The notes under the pieces are model-generated. The model had not been told where the DNA came from. It saw only the letters and a list, made by a program, of their open reading frames with translations, and did not search any database. Shown in pieces: positions 8,801-15,706 of a stretch of 20,932 bases of DNA (the stretch's first letter is position 1; the number at the start of each line of letters is the position of its first letter). The position numbers and the translations under genes are program-made. This stretch comes from a virus. The DNA lies in the IMG/VR virus record IMGVR_UViG_3300025168_000836, positions 1 through 20,932 of that record; one strand, 5' to 3'.

Positions 8801-11506
8801 TAAATCACTAATAACTCCAGTAATAGTGTTGTCCGTGGATACAAAACTAGCGTCAGGCCCAAAAGAACCGTCAATGTCTATTTTGTACCAACTACCCTGT
8901 AGAGATATACCAGTAACTTTATAATAACTGGACACTAACCCAGCACCACCAAATCTAATATATCTACCTTCTGAATTAGAGAATAACTGAGGGTCAATAA
9001 CGTTTGATAACGCTGTGTCTAATATATTTAAAAAAGTAAAACCTTGAGAAGGAAATCCTGTTTCTGCGGTTCCTACATAAGCTTCAGTAGAATTATACAG
9101 CGTGCCAAGCAAAAGTCTCTCCTCCTTAAGCGCATCAGGTGTTTCGTTTTCTATAGATATAACTTTGTATCTTGAGGTCTCATAACACGGTACGTTGGAA
9201 CTGTGTTTCTTTTTTAATTTAATATAAGTATCTTCGTCTAGTTTATTTCTTTCTGACGAAGGAAACGACAACCATATGTTACCGTCTTTTGCGTCATACC
9301 ACCTATCCATAACTAGGTTGTAATACTCTAAAGACGTTTCTTTAACATAATAAGAAAAGTATTTAGCCCAATAAGGTATATCAGTGCCTTTACCCATAGA
9401 CACTGACAATCTATTTCTTTGTGATGACGTATCTTTTGGGAGTTTAATAGACTCAGCTGCGGTAGACATAATAGGAGTTTCTCTTCCATACTGGTCGCTG
9501 AAGGTAACGCCAACTGTATACTCACGCATAGACTTAACAGAGGGTGCCGCATACGTGTAACCACTTGCGTTAACAGATTGTGATTTATAACTAACTTCAA
9601 GTCGAGGTTCTCTAAAAACGTTGTAACCTTGTAGGTAGTTTCCATATATAAGTCTATTAGCACTTATTTCTTGAGCGATCGCGTTTCTAGGAACGTTATC
9701 CCATGGTCTTAATAGCTGATTGGATGGAATGACGGAATATATGGAGTCACTAGTTATCTCAAGCTCTCCGCGCCCTGTAGCGTTAAAATCATAATCAAAC
9801 CACACAGGGTGTTTTAGGTCACTGTCAAGAGTTTTTATAACGTAAACCGTAGGGCTTCCATCTTCCTTATATAATATGTCTATTTCAGATATATCGTTAG
9901 ATGATATAATTTCGCTTGGAGCGTAGCCTTTTAAAACTATAGCTTTAACTTGATTAATCATACCTAAATTGTAACCCTCGCTAGGTATGTAATTAAAGTT
10001 GCTGGGTAAAAAACCTACTTGTGACCAGGGGGCAAAAGCTGAGTATTCTCCATCCTGGTATTTGTACCTATAAGAAAATCTAGGAAATTTAAACTCAAAA
10101 AGACTTTCACCTAAATCTAGCTTAACATTCCAAGCGGTTTGAGTTGAGGTGACATCTTGAGATATAGTTTGTATTTCCCCAGTAAAACTTAAAGAACTAT
10201 CATTAGGTGAAATCGTGGAAGTACCTGAGTTTGTTACCCTTACTTTAACCTGCCAGTTGGAGTAGTCTCCAGCGCTAACGGCTACTTCTGATGATGAAAA
10301 TAATAAAACATCGTTAACCCTGAAATCCAATGGATCTTCAAAAGTAAAACTTATAGAATCTCCTTGTGTTAATAACTCTCCATCAACGTACATACTTTGG
10401 CTTGCTACAAACCCGGAAGAAGCGTTTTCAGTAGTTCCACCTGTTGGAATTCTAGGTGCAGCATTTCGATACATGTCTAACTCAAGAGGTTGCACAGGTA
10501 GTTTTTTAACAACTGTTATATGCTTCTCCTCTACATACGTAGCTTCTTTACCACTATTCTTTGTGACAACTATATTTTTACCTAAAGAGTTTTTAGTCAC
10601 TAATCTAGTGTGAAAATAACCGTTTCCTCCATCAAAAGTTTTTGAAGTAGGATAAGTTACAACAGCGTTAGCGATACCTGTTATACCACCACCTTGTAAG
10701 TAGTGCGGGCCACCAGTTCCCTCAAGAGACCTTTGTATGTTTATTTTCTTTGGTTCAGACCTTCCGTCTGTCCAATATATTGAGTCATCTAAAACGTTTA
10801 CGCCAGTTATAATAGTGTTTTTATTGAAATTCAATACACGATCTTCAACAAACGTTACAGCTAAATTACCGGCTATTATATTGTTTCCTGAAGAAACGTT
10901 AGCCGAAATTAAATTTTTATTTAAAGTTATTTCCCATACTGGTGTAGAAGTACCTGAAACATCAATTGTTGCTTTAGATATATCTGTTACTTTAACTTCG
11001 TCTTTTTCTTGATAACCAGTAGAGGTAGTAGTTAGTGACATACCTATTCTAACCCCAGTTGTATTTACTGTTTCACTAGAACCTATAGGTATATAAAGCT
11101 TGTTACCACTGCTGACAGGTGTGTCTTGCGCGTTAGTTGTTTTAACCTTAAATATATCTACAAACAAATAAGTTAAATACTTGCTTACCACATCATATCG
11201 AAGTATGTAGTCTTTACCCTCGTCATATGAGCAAACAAAGTAGTATATGCAGTTTTTTTCGTTGTCAGCTATAGATGACACGCATGTAGCTGTGTCTGGT
11301 ATACCGTAGTTCTCACCTAAGCTTGATGGGTTTATTGCTGTAATTTTAGTATTACCTTTTATGGTTTGAGCGGTACCTACGTTAGCCCCTTCAGACGTAG
11401 ATATCTCTATATTCATAGCGTCTCTATATTCACCAGGTGGAACAAGACGTTCGTCTACATCCTTATTCATCCTGGCTTTAGAGAAATTACGTTTCAACTC
11501 TGCCAT
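5813..11506 (-). CDS. crAss-like 'stabilisation/muzzle'-type tail protein, 1,897 residues
   Basis: This is the largest gene, about 27% of the window. The N-terminus has a signature I recognise from the tail stabilisation/muzzle family of crAss-like and related marine phages: NFSKARMNKDVDERLVPPGE followed by YRDAMNIEISTSEG (residues about 7-40). A second family-like block lies at about 1555-1680, with NRDTRLALFCEDKILRAV, then GTNPESLAVTPYNVYFTDTS and GRVLVLSGEGVRPISDIGMK, reading like blades of a beta-propeller. The region between is beta-rich and contains long, probably lineage-specific insertions. In crAss-like phages this protein sits at the distal end of the short tail and helps close or open the DNA channel. 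It directly follows the two ring-protein genes (3-base gap), as expected if they build one tail. Family membership is likely; the precise position in the virion is inferred. Confidence 0.8.
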   Translation of the reverse strand: MAELKRNFSKARMNKDVDERLVPPGEYRDAMNIEISTSEGANVGTAQTIKGNTKITAINPSSLGENYGIPDTATCVSSIADNEKNCIYYFVCSYDEGKDYILRYDVVSKYLTYLFVDIFKVKTTNAQDTPVSSGNKLYIPIGSSETVNTTGVRIGMSLTTTSTGYQEKDEVKVTDISKATIDVSGTSTPVWEITLNKNLISANVSSGNNIIAGNLAVTFVEDRVLNFNKNTIITGVNVLDDSIYWTDGRSEPKKINIQRSLEGTGGPHYLQGGGITGIANAVVTYPTSKTFDGGNGYFHTRLVTKNSLGKNIVVTKNSGKEATYVEEKHITVVKKLPVQPLELDMYRNAAPRIPTGGTTENASSGFVASQSMYVDGELLTQGDSISFTFEDPLDFRVNDVLLFSSSEVAVSAGDYSNWQVKVRVTNSGTSTISPNDSSLSFTGEIQTISQDVTSTQTAWNVKLDLGESLFEFKFPRFSYRYKYQDGEYSAFAPWSQVGFLPSNFNYIPSEGYNLGMINQVKAIVLKGYAPSEIISSNDISEIDILYKEDGSPTVYVIKTLDSDLKHPVWFDYDFNATGRGELEITSDSIYSVIPSNQLLRPWDNVPRNAIAQEISANRLIYGNYLQGYNVFREPRLEVSYKSQSVNASGYTYAAPSVKSMREYTVGVTFSDQYGRETPIMSTAAESIKLPKDTSSQRNRLSVSMGKGTDIPYWAKYFSYYVKETSLEYYNLVMDRWYDAKDGNIWLSFPSSERNKLDEDTYIKLKKKHSSNVPCYETSRYKVISIENETPDALKEERLLLGTLYNSTEAYVGTAETGFPSQGFTFLNILDTALSNVIDPQLFSNSEGRYIRFGGAGLVSSYYKVTGISLQGSWYKIDIDGSFGPDASFVSTDNTITGVISDLFIEFYETETENKPEFNGRFFVKIIKDTALQNDVLGQQGGSLQVSDSWSLRYLNNNGYKKNPNEDIPAEPLTIPFEANGYTDDRSKHPTEYAHHVTVESQAAYFWGGSANASGNEKVPADSGISTGQIDSDPIEALHDRYQGDNNAIANFWSYLAKQQSFFIDGATAYSLTGSSSSGKGMDNFYEAQESYPGYKFQDFQGLDVESADYHEDEGAPVFAGSPNTANMIPKKGLPSRGIWHTDDSTASYMDISWTGMGIGYPGDYWNWDHTVPYAHQLQLVNDQNEVYNHASDFIFKLTTPGTVFKFARDPDAQEYTVMTDDVYGNTDHWEDGSDRLTGAFGIRNMRTGPEPTDANKAYEHYFGTNLRQRWTIKVQPKIGSGASGYNPIQGTKATAFGGPSNSEGDYRRALNHDTTNKDEIHILIPGSSGEGEFVQDSAIWETEPKDAAELDIYYQASGLNPVYLAEDTNEEFIPIGSTFILDDSSAQGGAATTHTVTSWSGGQTLAFTPTKSLVSGGAIATGSTLTFTIRDSYKVTANLNGAFDSVSFNSLTLHGDPNSNVESEHKLYSQLHILDWSNCWSYGNGVESDRIRDDFNAPQLDNGVKASSTINGKIKEERRKHGLIWSGIYNSMSGINETNQFIMAEKITKDLNPVYGSIQALVNRDTRLALFCEDKILRAVTNKDALYNADGNPQLVASNAVIGDVTPYQGDFGIGTNPESLAVTPYNVYFTDTSKGRVLVLSGEGVRPISDIGMKDYFSDYMSAVNKKAIGTYDERKNEYNITLDKRYDLTSVDPYDTATLSYCEMSKGWTSFKSFIPEHGVSVNNGYYTFYQGHIWEHHTNSSYNTFYGASPVNSSVTLVINDIPGSVKSFGAINYEGSQSKVSAFSGVNSVPMLNGVYTDGGGVTSTNNVYDGEYFNLTAQSGWYVDSITTDQQSTGNIEFKEKEGKYFGYPSGEDTSLSNLDEKELTVQGLGVASVVHSSPSDGGGVTITIDIQ

Positions 11507-11509
11507 ATC

Positions 11510-12445
11510 TTAGTGTTTAATTATTTTAGAGCCTCCTCTAAGTACTTGAGTTAATTCTTCTAGCTTAATATTTGAAAGCCTAAGCTTAGCTTTTCTAGTC
11601 TCTGCAAACCGTTCTTTCTTAATCTGCGCCAGTAATCCCGCTGGAGAGTCTTTACGAGCTAGTAATACTCCGTAGAGTATATGCTTGTATATAGCTTCTT
11701 CCGCAAATTTAGGTACGTAAGACTCCGTTAGGTCTATAGCGTTATTAGCAGCGTTGGTAGCCACACCATCACTTATATATTTCAGCACCACAGTTTTACC
11801 TGCGATATTAGAGCTAAAGTGAAACTTACCTTGTTTTTCATCTACAAAGAAAGATCCATTAGCTTGAGCGTGTTGAGGGTCAATACCATATCTAGCGCCG
11901 ACTAAGTTACCATACTCGTCATCCATTTCGTCTGCATCAACAGATCCTATGTCAGAAGATGTGTTTGCTTTATAGTTAGCCCACGTGTCAGAGTTAAGGT
12001 TGTTGTCGCTATCGGCCGCCGTGTGGGCGAGATCGTCATCAGTACCTGAGATTGCAAAACCTCCAGCATTAGTTATAGCTTCGTTTATGTTAAACGGATT
12101 TGAAGTTTTAGACGTTGGATATATAATTCTTTCTATACCATTACTATCACTCCAAGATAACTTCACGTAGTTAATATAATCTGCGGGCATAACCAAGACC
12201 AAAGTGCTAGGTATTGCCACCTCCCAATCTTTAGTCGATCGAATCGTGTCATAACTTAATTCTTGTAATCCTCTAATAGCGTGAAATGTAACATCGTTTA
12301 AAACTACATTTTCACATAACTTGCCTTTTCCTATATACGTTGCGCTAAAAGAGTCTATGATCTCAGTTAAGTTTATGTACCTATAGTCACCATGAGTTCC
12401 CCCATGTGCGTAGTACGCTTGTTCCGGTGATACTAATATTCCCAT
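11510..12445 (-). CDS. Head-tail adaptor/ring protein (tail tubular-like)
   Basis: This 311-residue protein (MGILVSPEQAYYAHGG) carries, at about residues 47-110, a block I associate with the ring or tail-tubular (P22 gp4-like) proteins of crAss-like phages: NDVTFHAIRGLQELSYDTIR, then ending in PADYINYVKLSWSD. Residues about 135-180 form an acidic, Asp/Asn/Ala-rich insertion that is probably a loop. The C-terminus (about 245-311) is a long basic helix, FAEEAIYKHILYGVLLARKD onward, suited to packing in a ring. It lies 4 bases after the other ring gene and 3 bases before the muzzle-type gene, the usual neighbourhood for proteins stacked below the portal. I am fairly sure it is a tail-ring component. 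Which ring it forms cannot be decided from sequence alone. Confidence 0.7.
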   Translation of the reverse strand: MGILVSPEQAYYAHGGTHGDYRYINLTEIIDSFSATYIGKGKLCENVVLNDVTFHAIRGLQELSYDTIRSTKDWEVAIPSTLVLVMPADYINYVKLSWSDSNGIERIIYPTSKTSNPFNINEAITNAGGFAISGTDDDLAHTAADSDNNLNSDTWANYKANTSSDIGSVDADEMDDEYGNLVGARYGIDPQHAQANGSFFVDEKQGKFHFSSNIAGKTVVLKYISDGVATNAANNAIDLTESYVPKFAEEAIYKHILYGVLLARKDSPAGLLAQIKKERFAETRKAKLRLSNIKLEELTQVLRGGSKIIKH

Positions 12446-12449
12446 CTAA

Positions 12450-13190
12450 TTACGTGTTTTGAATTTGTTGCTCACCAATACCTATTTGAGAAGCTGTTTG
12501 AGCTAGCCCTGGTTTATTCATAACTATACCAGCTAAAGCTAGTATGTCATATACTAAAGTGTCTTCCTCAGATCTATGTAACTCAAAGTTGGTTGCTATA
12601 GAAGCGTTGTACAGAGCTTTACTGTTAACAACTACATATGTCCATTCAGCTGTTCTAGGTACTCTGAAGCATTCAACAGTAACACTAGATGTCTCTTCAT
12701 TTGTGCTACCAGCGTACACAACTATATCCCTGCCACTAACTCTGTTGTCTGTGTATATTGGGGCTTGGTCAGCCGTTGATAGCATGTGTCTCGTTGATTT
12801 CTTTAATCTTTGAGCGTCGAACATGGATACTTTTTGACAAGGCTCATCACCTAGCATAACCACACCGTACTGAAAGATATCAAGGGTAGCTGAAGGGCTT
12901 GTTACATCAACTGTAGCTGGAAAAGTGTGGCCACTTGTTACAGGTAAAAAAGACTGAAACGGACCAAGCTTTCTGTCTAATAGCTCTCCTATATCTGATT
13001 CATCTATCTCATTCGTTCTAGCTGGCTCAGCTCGGTCTCTCTGATTCTTAGCGTAAAAGTAAGATTCAAATATGCTCATCTGAGCTTGGTTTGCCAATAA
13101 GTTAAACTCCTGCGGAGTAATATAACCACGCTGCTCTTTGTTAGCAAGGGCTAATACTCTTTGATATACTGTGTCTACACTTATTGCCAT
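12450..13190 (-). CDS. crAss-like ring/connector protein, start corrected to 13190
   Basis: From the ATG at 13190 the product is 246 residues, starting MAISVDTVYQRVLALANKEQ and continuing RGYITPQEFNLLANQAQMSI. That N-terminal helical block is a strong signature of a conserved structural protein in crAss-like and marine Bacteroidota phages, annotated as a ring or tail component. The centre is beta-rich (about 75-190) and the C-terminus helical and Gln-rich. The frame is open 8 codons further, to an ATG at 13214, but that start lies inside the stem of a hairpin and would add MQNYKKRI, which is foreign to the family. I therefore use 13190, preceded by an A-rich leader with no Shine-Dalgarno sequence. 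The gene is the first after the hairpin-bearing gap and runs into the next ring gene with a 4-base gap. Family membership is likely; the exact ring is not decided. Confidence 0.75.
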   Translation of the reverse strand: MAISVDTVYQRVLALANKEQRGYITPQEFNLLANQAQMSIFESYFYAKNQRDRAEPARTNEIDESDIGELLDRKLGPFQSFLPVTSGHTFPATVDVTSPSATLDIFQYGVVMLGDEPCQKVSMFDAQRLKKSTRHMLSTADQAPIYTDNRVSGRDIVVYAGSTNEETSSVTVECFRVPRTAEWTYVVVNSKALYNASIATNFELHRSEEDTLVYDILALAGIVMNKPGLAQTASQIGIGEQQIQNT

Positions 13191-13209
13191 AATTCTTTTT
13201 TTGTAGTTT

Positions 13210-13235
13210 TGCAACCACCCCGAAGGGCAGTTGCA
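13210..13235 (-). promoter_or_regulatory. UUCG hairpin without U-tract, before the ring-protein gene
   Basis: On the coding strand arm TGCAACTGCCC pairs with GGGGTGGTTGCA (its last 11 bases after the closing loop) around a TTCG loop at 13221-13224, giving an 11-pair stem with two adjacent wobbles (U.G then G.U). The sequence after it is A-rich (AAAACTACAAAAAAAG), not U-rich, so it does not look like an intrinsic terminator. It ends 19 bases before the corrected ATG at 13190. It may be an RNA-processing or stability element, or a protein-binding leader structure. It shares its core with the hairpin at 14131-14160. Confidence 0.65.
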
Positions 13236-13248
13236 TCACCATTGATTA

Positions 13249-14103
13249 TTAATTTAATCGTTTTTCTATATTGGAGTATATCTCCATTCCCTCATCAGTC
13301 TTAAACCAAGCGGCTAAAGCTGAATATGGGTGTTCGTCGAAAGGAACAGTCATTAACTTCCTATCATTAGTTCCCCATGAGAACGTTCTTTGATCAGAGG
13401 ATAGTTTTATAATCCCCATCTCTGTAGCTTTGATACCAAAGTTTCTAAGTACCACGTTGTCGTCATTAACAAGTTCTAGGAACAGTTGAGGGTTTTTCTT
13501 AGCGTATAATAATAAATCACGCTTAAGCTCCTTAGAACTCATCTCTGATACCTTAGAACCAATCTCAACTCTCATAACAGCCTCAGCCATGTCGATGTCT
13601 AGGTTTTTAGCAGCGTTAAGCGCTTCAATTTCCATTTCTAACCACTCAATTTGACTAGCTGCTTTCGCGGCTGGCTTCTCTTCGTAAAACATAGTGTCTC
13701 TGTCTGGGTGATACAAAGAAAGAAGCTTTTGTAATACTGTTTTTTCTTTTTCTACTATAAGCATGCCGTTTCTAAACACAATATGCTCTAATCGCTGATC
13801 ACCTTTCATCTCATCTACAAAGACTGTTCTTTGGTTAGAGCAGTATTTCAACTCTCTTTCGTAGCCCTGCTCTTCGTCAAACCAGTGTATATTAGCTCCT
13901 TTAATTGATCTTGATAAAGGTTTTTTATTTCCTTTAAGTCTATAAACTCTGTTTTTAAACTCCCAACCATCTGTTAAAAGCTTTTCTTGATCACTAGCTC
14001 TTTTTGGTTTTAATTTTGGCTCCGGTTTTGGAGCTTCAACTACAATTGTTTCTTCTACGTAGGGCTCTTGAACCTCTACTTTTTTTGTTTGCTTTTTAGC
14101 CAT
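13249..14103 (-). CDS. Conserved phage structural-operon protein of unknown function
   Basis: This 284-residue protein has a Lys/Glu/Pro-rich flexible N-terminus (1-38). A domain follows at about 42-140 containing YRLKGNKKPLSRSI, NIHWFDEEQGYERELKYCSN and LQKLLSLYHPDRD. I associate this pattern (invariant-looking W-DEE-G, RELKYC-NQ, F-DE, LQKLLSLYHP) with conserved but unassigned proteins beside capsid genes in marine phages. Residues 150-200 are helical. The C-terminal part (about 200-284) has alternating helices and strands (NPQLFLELVNDDNVVLRNFG, then FSWGTNDRKLMTVPFDEHPY). There is no signal peptide or catalytic motif I can name. It is the only gene in the window flanked on both sides by hairpin-bearing gaps, between the capsid and tail genes. 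A head-completion or DNA-contacting virion role is possible but not shown. Confidence 0.75.
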   Translation of the reverse strand: MAKKQTKKVEVQEPYVEETIVVEAPKPEPKLKPKRASDQEKLLTDGWEFKNRVYRLKGNKKPLSRSIKGANIHWFDEEQGYERELKYCSNQRTVFVDEMKGDQRLEHIVFRNGMLIVEKEKTVLQKLLSLYHPDRDTMFYEEKPAAKAASQIEWLEMEIEALNAAKNLDIDMAEAVMRVEIGSKVSEMSSKELKRDLLLYAKKNPQLFLELVNDDNVVLRNFGIKATEMGIIKLSSDQRTFSWGTNDRKLMTVPFDEHPYSALAAWFKTDEGMEIYSNIEKRLN

Positions 14104-14114
14104 AATATAATATA

Positions 14115-14160
14115 ATAAAAAATTAATATAAAACTACCCCACCCGAAGGCAGGGTAGTTT
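14115..14160 (-). terminator. Probable intrinsic terminator after the capsid gene
   Basis: On the coding strand arm AAACTACCCTGCC pairs with GGTGGGGTAGTTT around a TTCG loop (14144-14147). This gives 13 pairs, of which two adjacent ones near the loop are wobbles. The stem is followed by TTTTATATTAATTTTTT, a U-rich though interrupted tract. It starts 15 bases after the capsid stop codon. Placement straight after the capsid gene parallels the T7 late terminator downstream of gene 10. With downstream tail genes on the same strand it is likely leaky, lowering their expression relative to capsid. Confidence 0.75.
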
Positions 14161-14175
14161 CACCAAATATATACC

Positions 14176-15684
14176 TTACTTCATCAACATGAAGTTGTTT
14201 GCACCTTGAGTCACTAGACATCTTTCAGACAAGTAGTGAATCTGCATTGCGTCAAGCGCTGACGTAGTAGCTCCAACAGAACCGGTAACCCAAGTCTTTA
14301 ACTTACGATTATCAGTAGCAGAAGCTCTGTAACGAACATGTAAGAAAGGACGCTTAAGGTTCTTGCCTAATGCTTGATCATACACAGTAGATACACCAGC
14401 TGGAATTATGACTCCGCGAATAGCGGCTGATCCAGCAATACGGTTAATCTCACCACGAGTAGCTTTATCGTTCAAGTAACGCATATCTGACTTATAGAAA
14501 TCGTAAGATCCACGACGGAATCCAGAGAATCCTAGGTTTAAAGCCATGTCTTCAGAGTTATCAAATACTCCGTAAGAAGTACCACCAGCACCGTAAGAAT
14601 TCATAGATGCAAGCATATCGTCGATAGCTAGGCTAGTCGCGCGGTTTACAAACATCATGTTCTCCTCAATAGCACCTTGCTTATCAAACTCTGCTAGGAT
14701 AGCGTCAAACTCAGCTAAGTCAGTAGCGGCGTTAACTCCAGTTACACCAGATGTTACGTTTCCACGAGACTCGATAGCCGCGAATAAACCTTCAGTACCA
14801 GCACCGTTTGCACCAGCATCAGCAGCGCCTCTAACTTGACTGTCAGCACCAAATCCAATAATAGAAGCAGCTACTGTTTTTTCAGACTCAAGCATAGCCA
14901 TCTCTAAGTAATCGGTGAAACGAGCACGAGTGTCTCCTTCAGCTTTTAGATACCATAGGTAACCGTTCTGACCTTCTTCACCAGTAACCTCAACCCAACC
15001 GATTTGTGAAGCATCAGATCCAGAGATCTCGTAGTAATCCTTCATAATGATTGGCTTGTTGCTGTATGACTTGAAAGTCGGTGTTAGAGCAGTACGCTTA
15101 TCAGCTTCAGTAGCACCAGTAATACCAGCGTACTTTGCCCCTTTACCGTACTCAGAACCTACAACTAATAACACAGAACCACTACCGGTAGTAGCATGTC
15201 CAGTAAGATCAGCTTTATCATAAGGCTCAACCGTAATAACAGCTGATGCTGGTGTCTCTACAACCAACGCTTTAGTTACGATACCTGCAGTAGCGATAAG
15301 TACGATATCGTTTACACGTACACCGTGAGATGCTACTAAGAAACCGTTTTCACCGTTAGCAGAACCATCGATATCAGTCACAACTGTGAATGTACCGTTA
15401 GTATCGCCAGCAGTAGCTACTGTACCTACGTAAGATAAGTGTAGACGAGATTGCTCAGACCATACCACTTGATCAGCGGTCATGCTCTCTTCAGCTCCTA
15501 CTTGTGAAAGGAATCCCGAGATTGTTCTTTGCCCGAACACCTCAGCCTCTTTCTCCATAAGGTCTGGTAAATATTGTTGCTCCCAACCGGTAGAACCGCC
15601 TGCGAAGTCAATGTAGTTGCTTGATAAAGTCTGCTGCTGCGCAGAAGGTACTTTATTTAACAACGGTCCATTTGTAATTGCCAT
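14176..15684 (-). CDS. Major capsid protein (HK97-fold, inferred)
   Basis: This 502-residue protein starts MAITNGPLLNKVPSAQQQTL. Residues about 33-83 (QQYLPDLMEKEAEVFGQRTI, then QVGAEESMTADQVVWSEQSR) match a signature I recognise from capsid proteins of crAss-like and marine Bacteroidota phages. A beta-rich insertion spans about 84-180. A long helix at about 250-276 (DTRARFTDYLEMAMLESEKT) fits the spine helix of the HK97 fold. The gene follows the scaffold-like gene and portal, the standard order. Its leader is a perfect tandem 11-mer abutting the ATG with no Shine-Dalgarno sequence, and a terminator-like hairpin follows it. By hand count its 20 arginine codons are 14 CGT, 2 CGC and 4 AGA, a bias expected of a very highly expressed protein. 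The HK97 fold itself is inferred, not visible. Confidence 0.9.
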   Translation of the reverse strand: MAITNGPLLNKVPSAQQQTLSSNYIDFAGGSTGWEQQYLPDLMEKEAEVFGQRTISGFLSQVGAEESMTADQVVWSEQSRLHLSYVGTVATAGDTNGTFTVVTDIDGSANGENGFLVASHGVRVNDIVLIATAGIVTKALVVETPASAVITVEPYDKADLTGHATTGSGSVLLVVGSEYGKGAKYAGITGATEADKRTALTPTFKSYSNKPIIMKDYYEISGSDASQIGWVEVTGEEGQNGYLWYLKAEGDTRARFTDYLEMAMLESEKTVAASIIGFGADSQVRGAADAGANGAGTEGLFAAIESRGNVTSGVTGVNAATDLAEFDAILAEFDKQGAIEENMMFVNRATSLAIDDMLASMNSYGAGGTSYGVFDNSEDMALNLGFSGFRRGSYDFYKSDMRYLNDKATRGEINRIAGSAAIRGVIIPAGVSTVYDQALGKNLKRPFLHVRYRASATDNRKLKTWVTGSVGATTSALDAMQIHYLSERCLVTQGANNFMLMK

Positions 15685-15706
15685 TTTAAATTGTTTTTAA
15701 ATTGTT
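15685..15706 (-). repeat. Perfect tandem 11-mer directly before the capsid start codon
   Basis: On the coding strand the unit AACAATTTAAA occurs twice without a break, and the second copy touches the capsid ATG at 15684. The scaffold gene's TAA stop (15707-15705) overlaps the first two bases of the first copy. There is no Shine-Dalgarno sequence here, so this A-rich repeat is the whole leader and is a candidate translation enhancer for the most abundant virion protein. Slippage duplication with no function is the alternative. Confidence 0.7.

Noticed and set aside
9328-9663. 111-codon minus-strand frame inside the muzzle-type gene
   Set aside because: It lies out of frame within the 1,897-residue gene, and its Leu/Ile-rich composition looks like a shifted reading of AT-rich coding sequence. 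I saw no family signature.
10737-11012. 91-codon plus-strand open frame inside the muzzle-type gene
   Set aside because: It is a shadow of a long, well-supported minus-strand gene, with no recognisable domain and no start context. The other plus-strand frames were rejected on the same grounds.
13191-13214. Alternative ATG at 13214 for the ring-protein gene
   Set aside because: It lies inside the hairpin stem and would add MQNYKKRI ahead of the family-typical MAISVDTVYQRVL start. The ATG at 13190 has an A-rich leader and fits the family.
14164-14171. TATATTTG on the coding strand, matching the Bacteroidota -7 box TAnnTTTG
   Set aside because: There is no TTG box at the usual 19-21 base distance upstream, and the site sits between the capsid stop and a terminator-like hairpin. 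A single degenerate octamer in AT-rich DNA is weak evidence.
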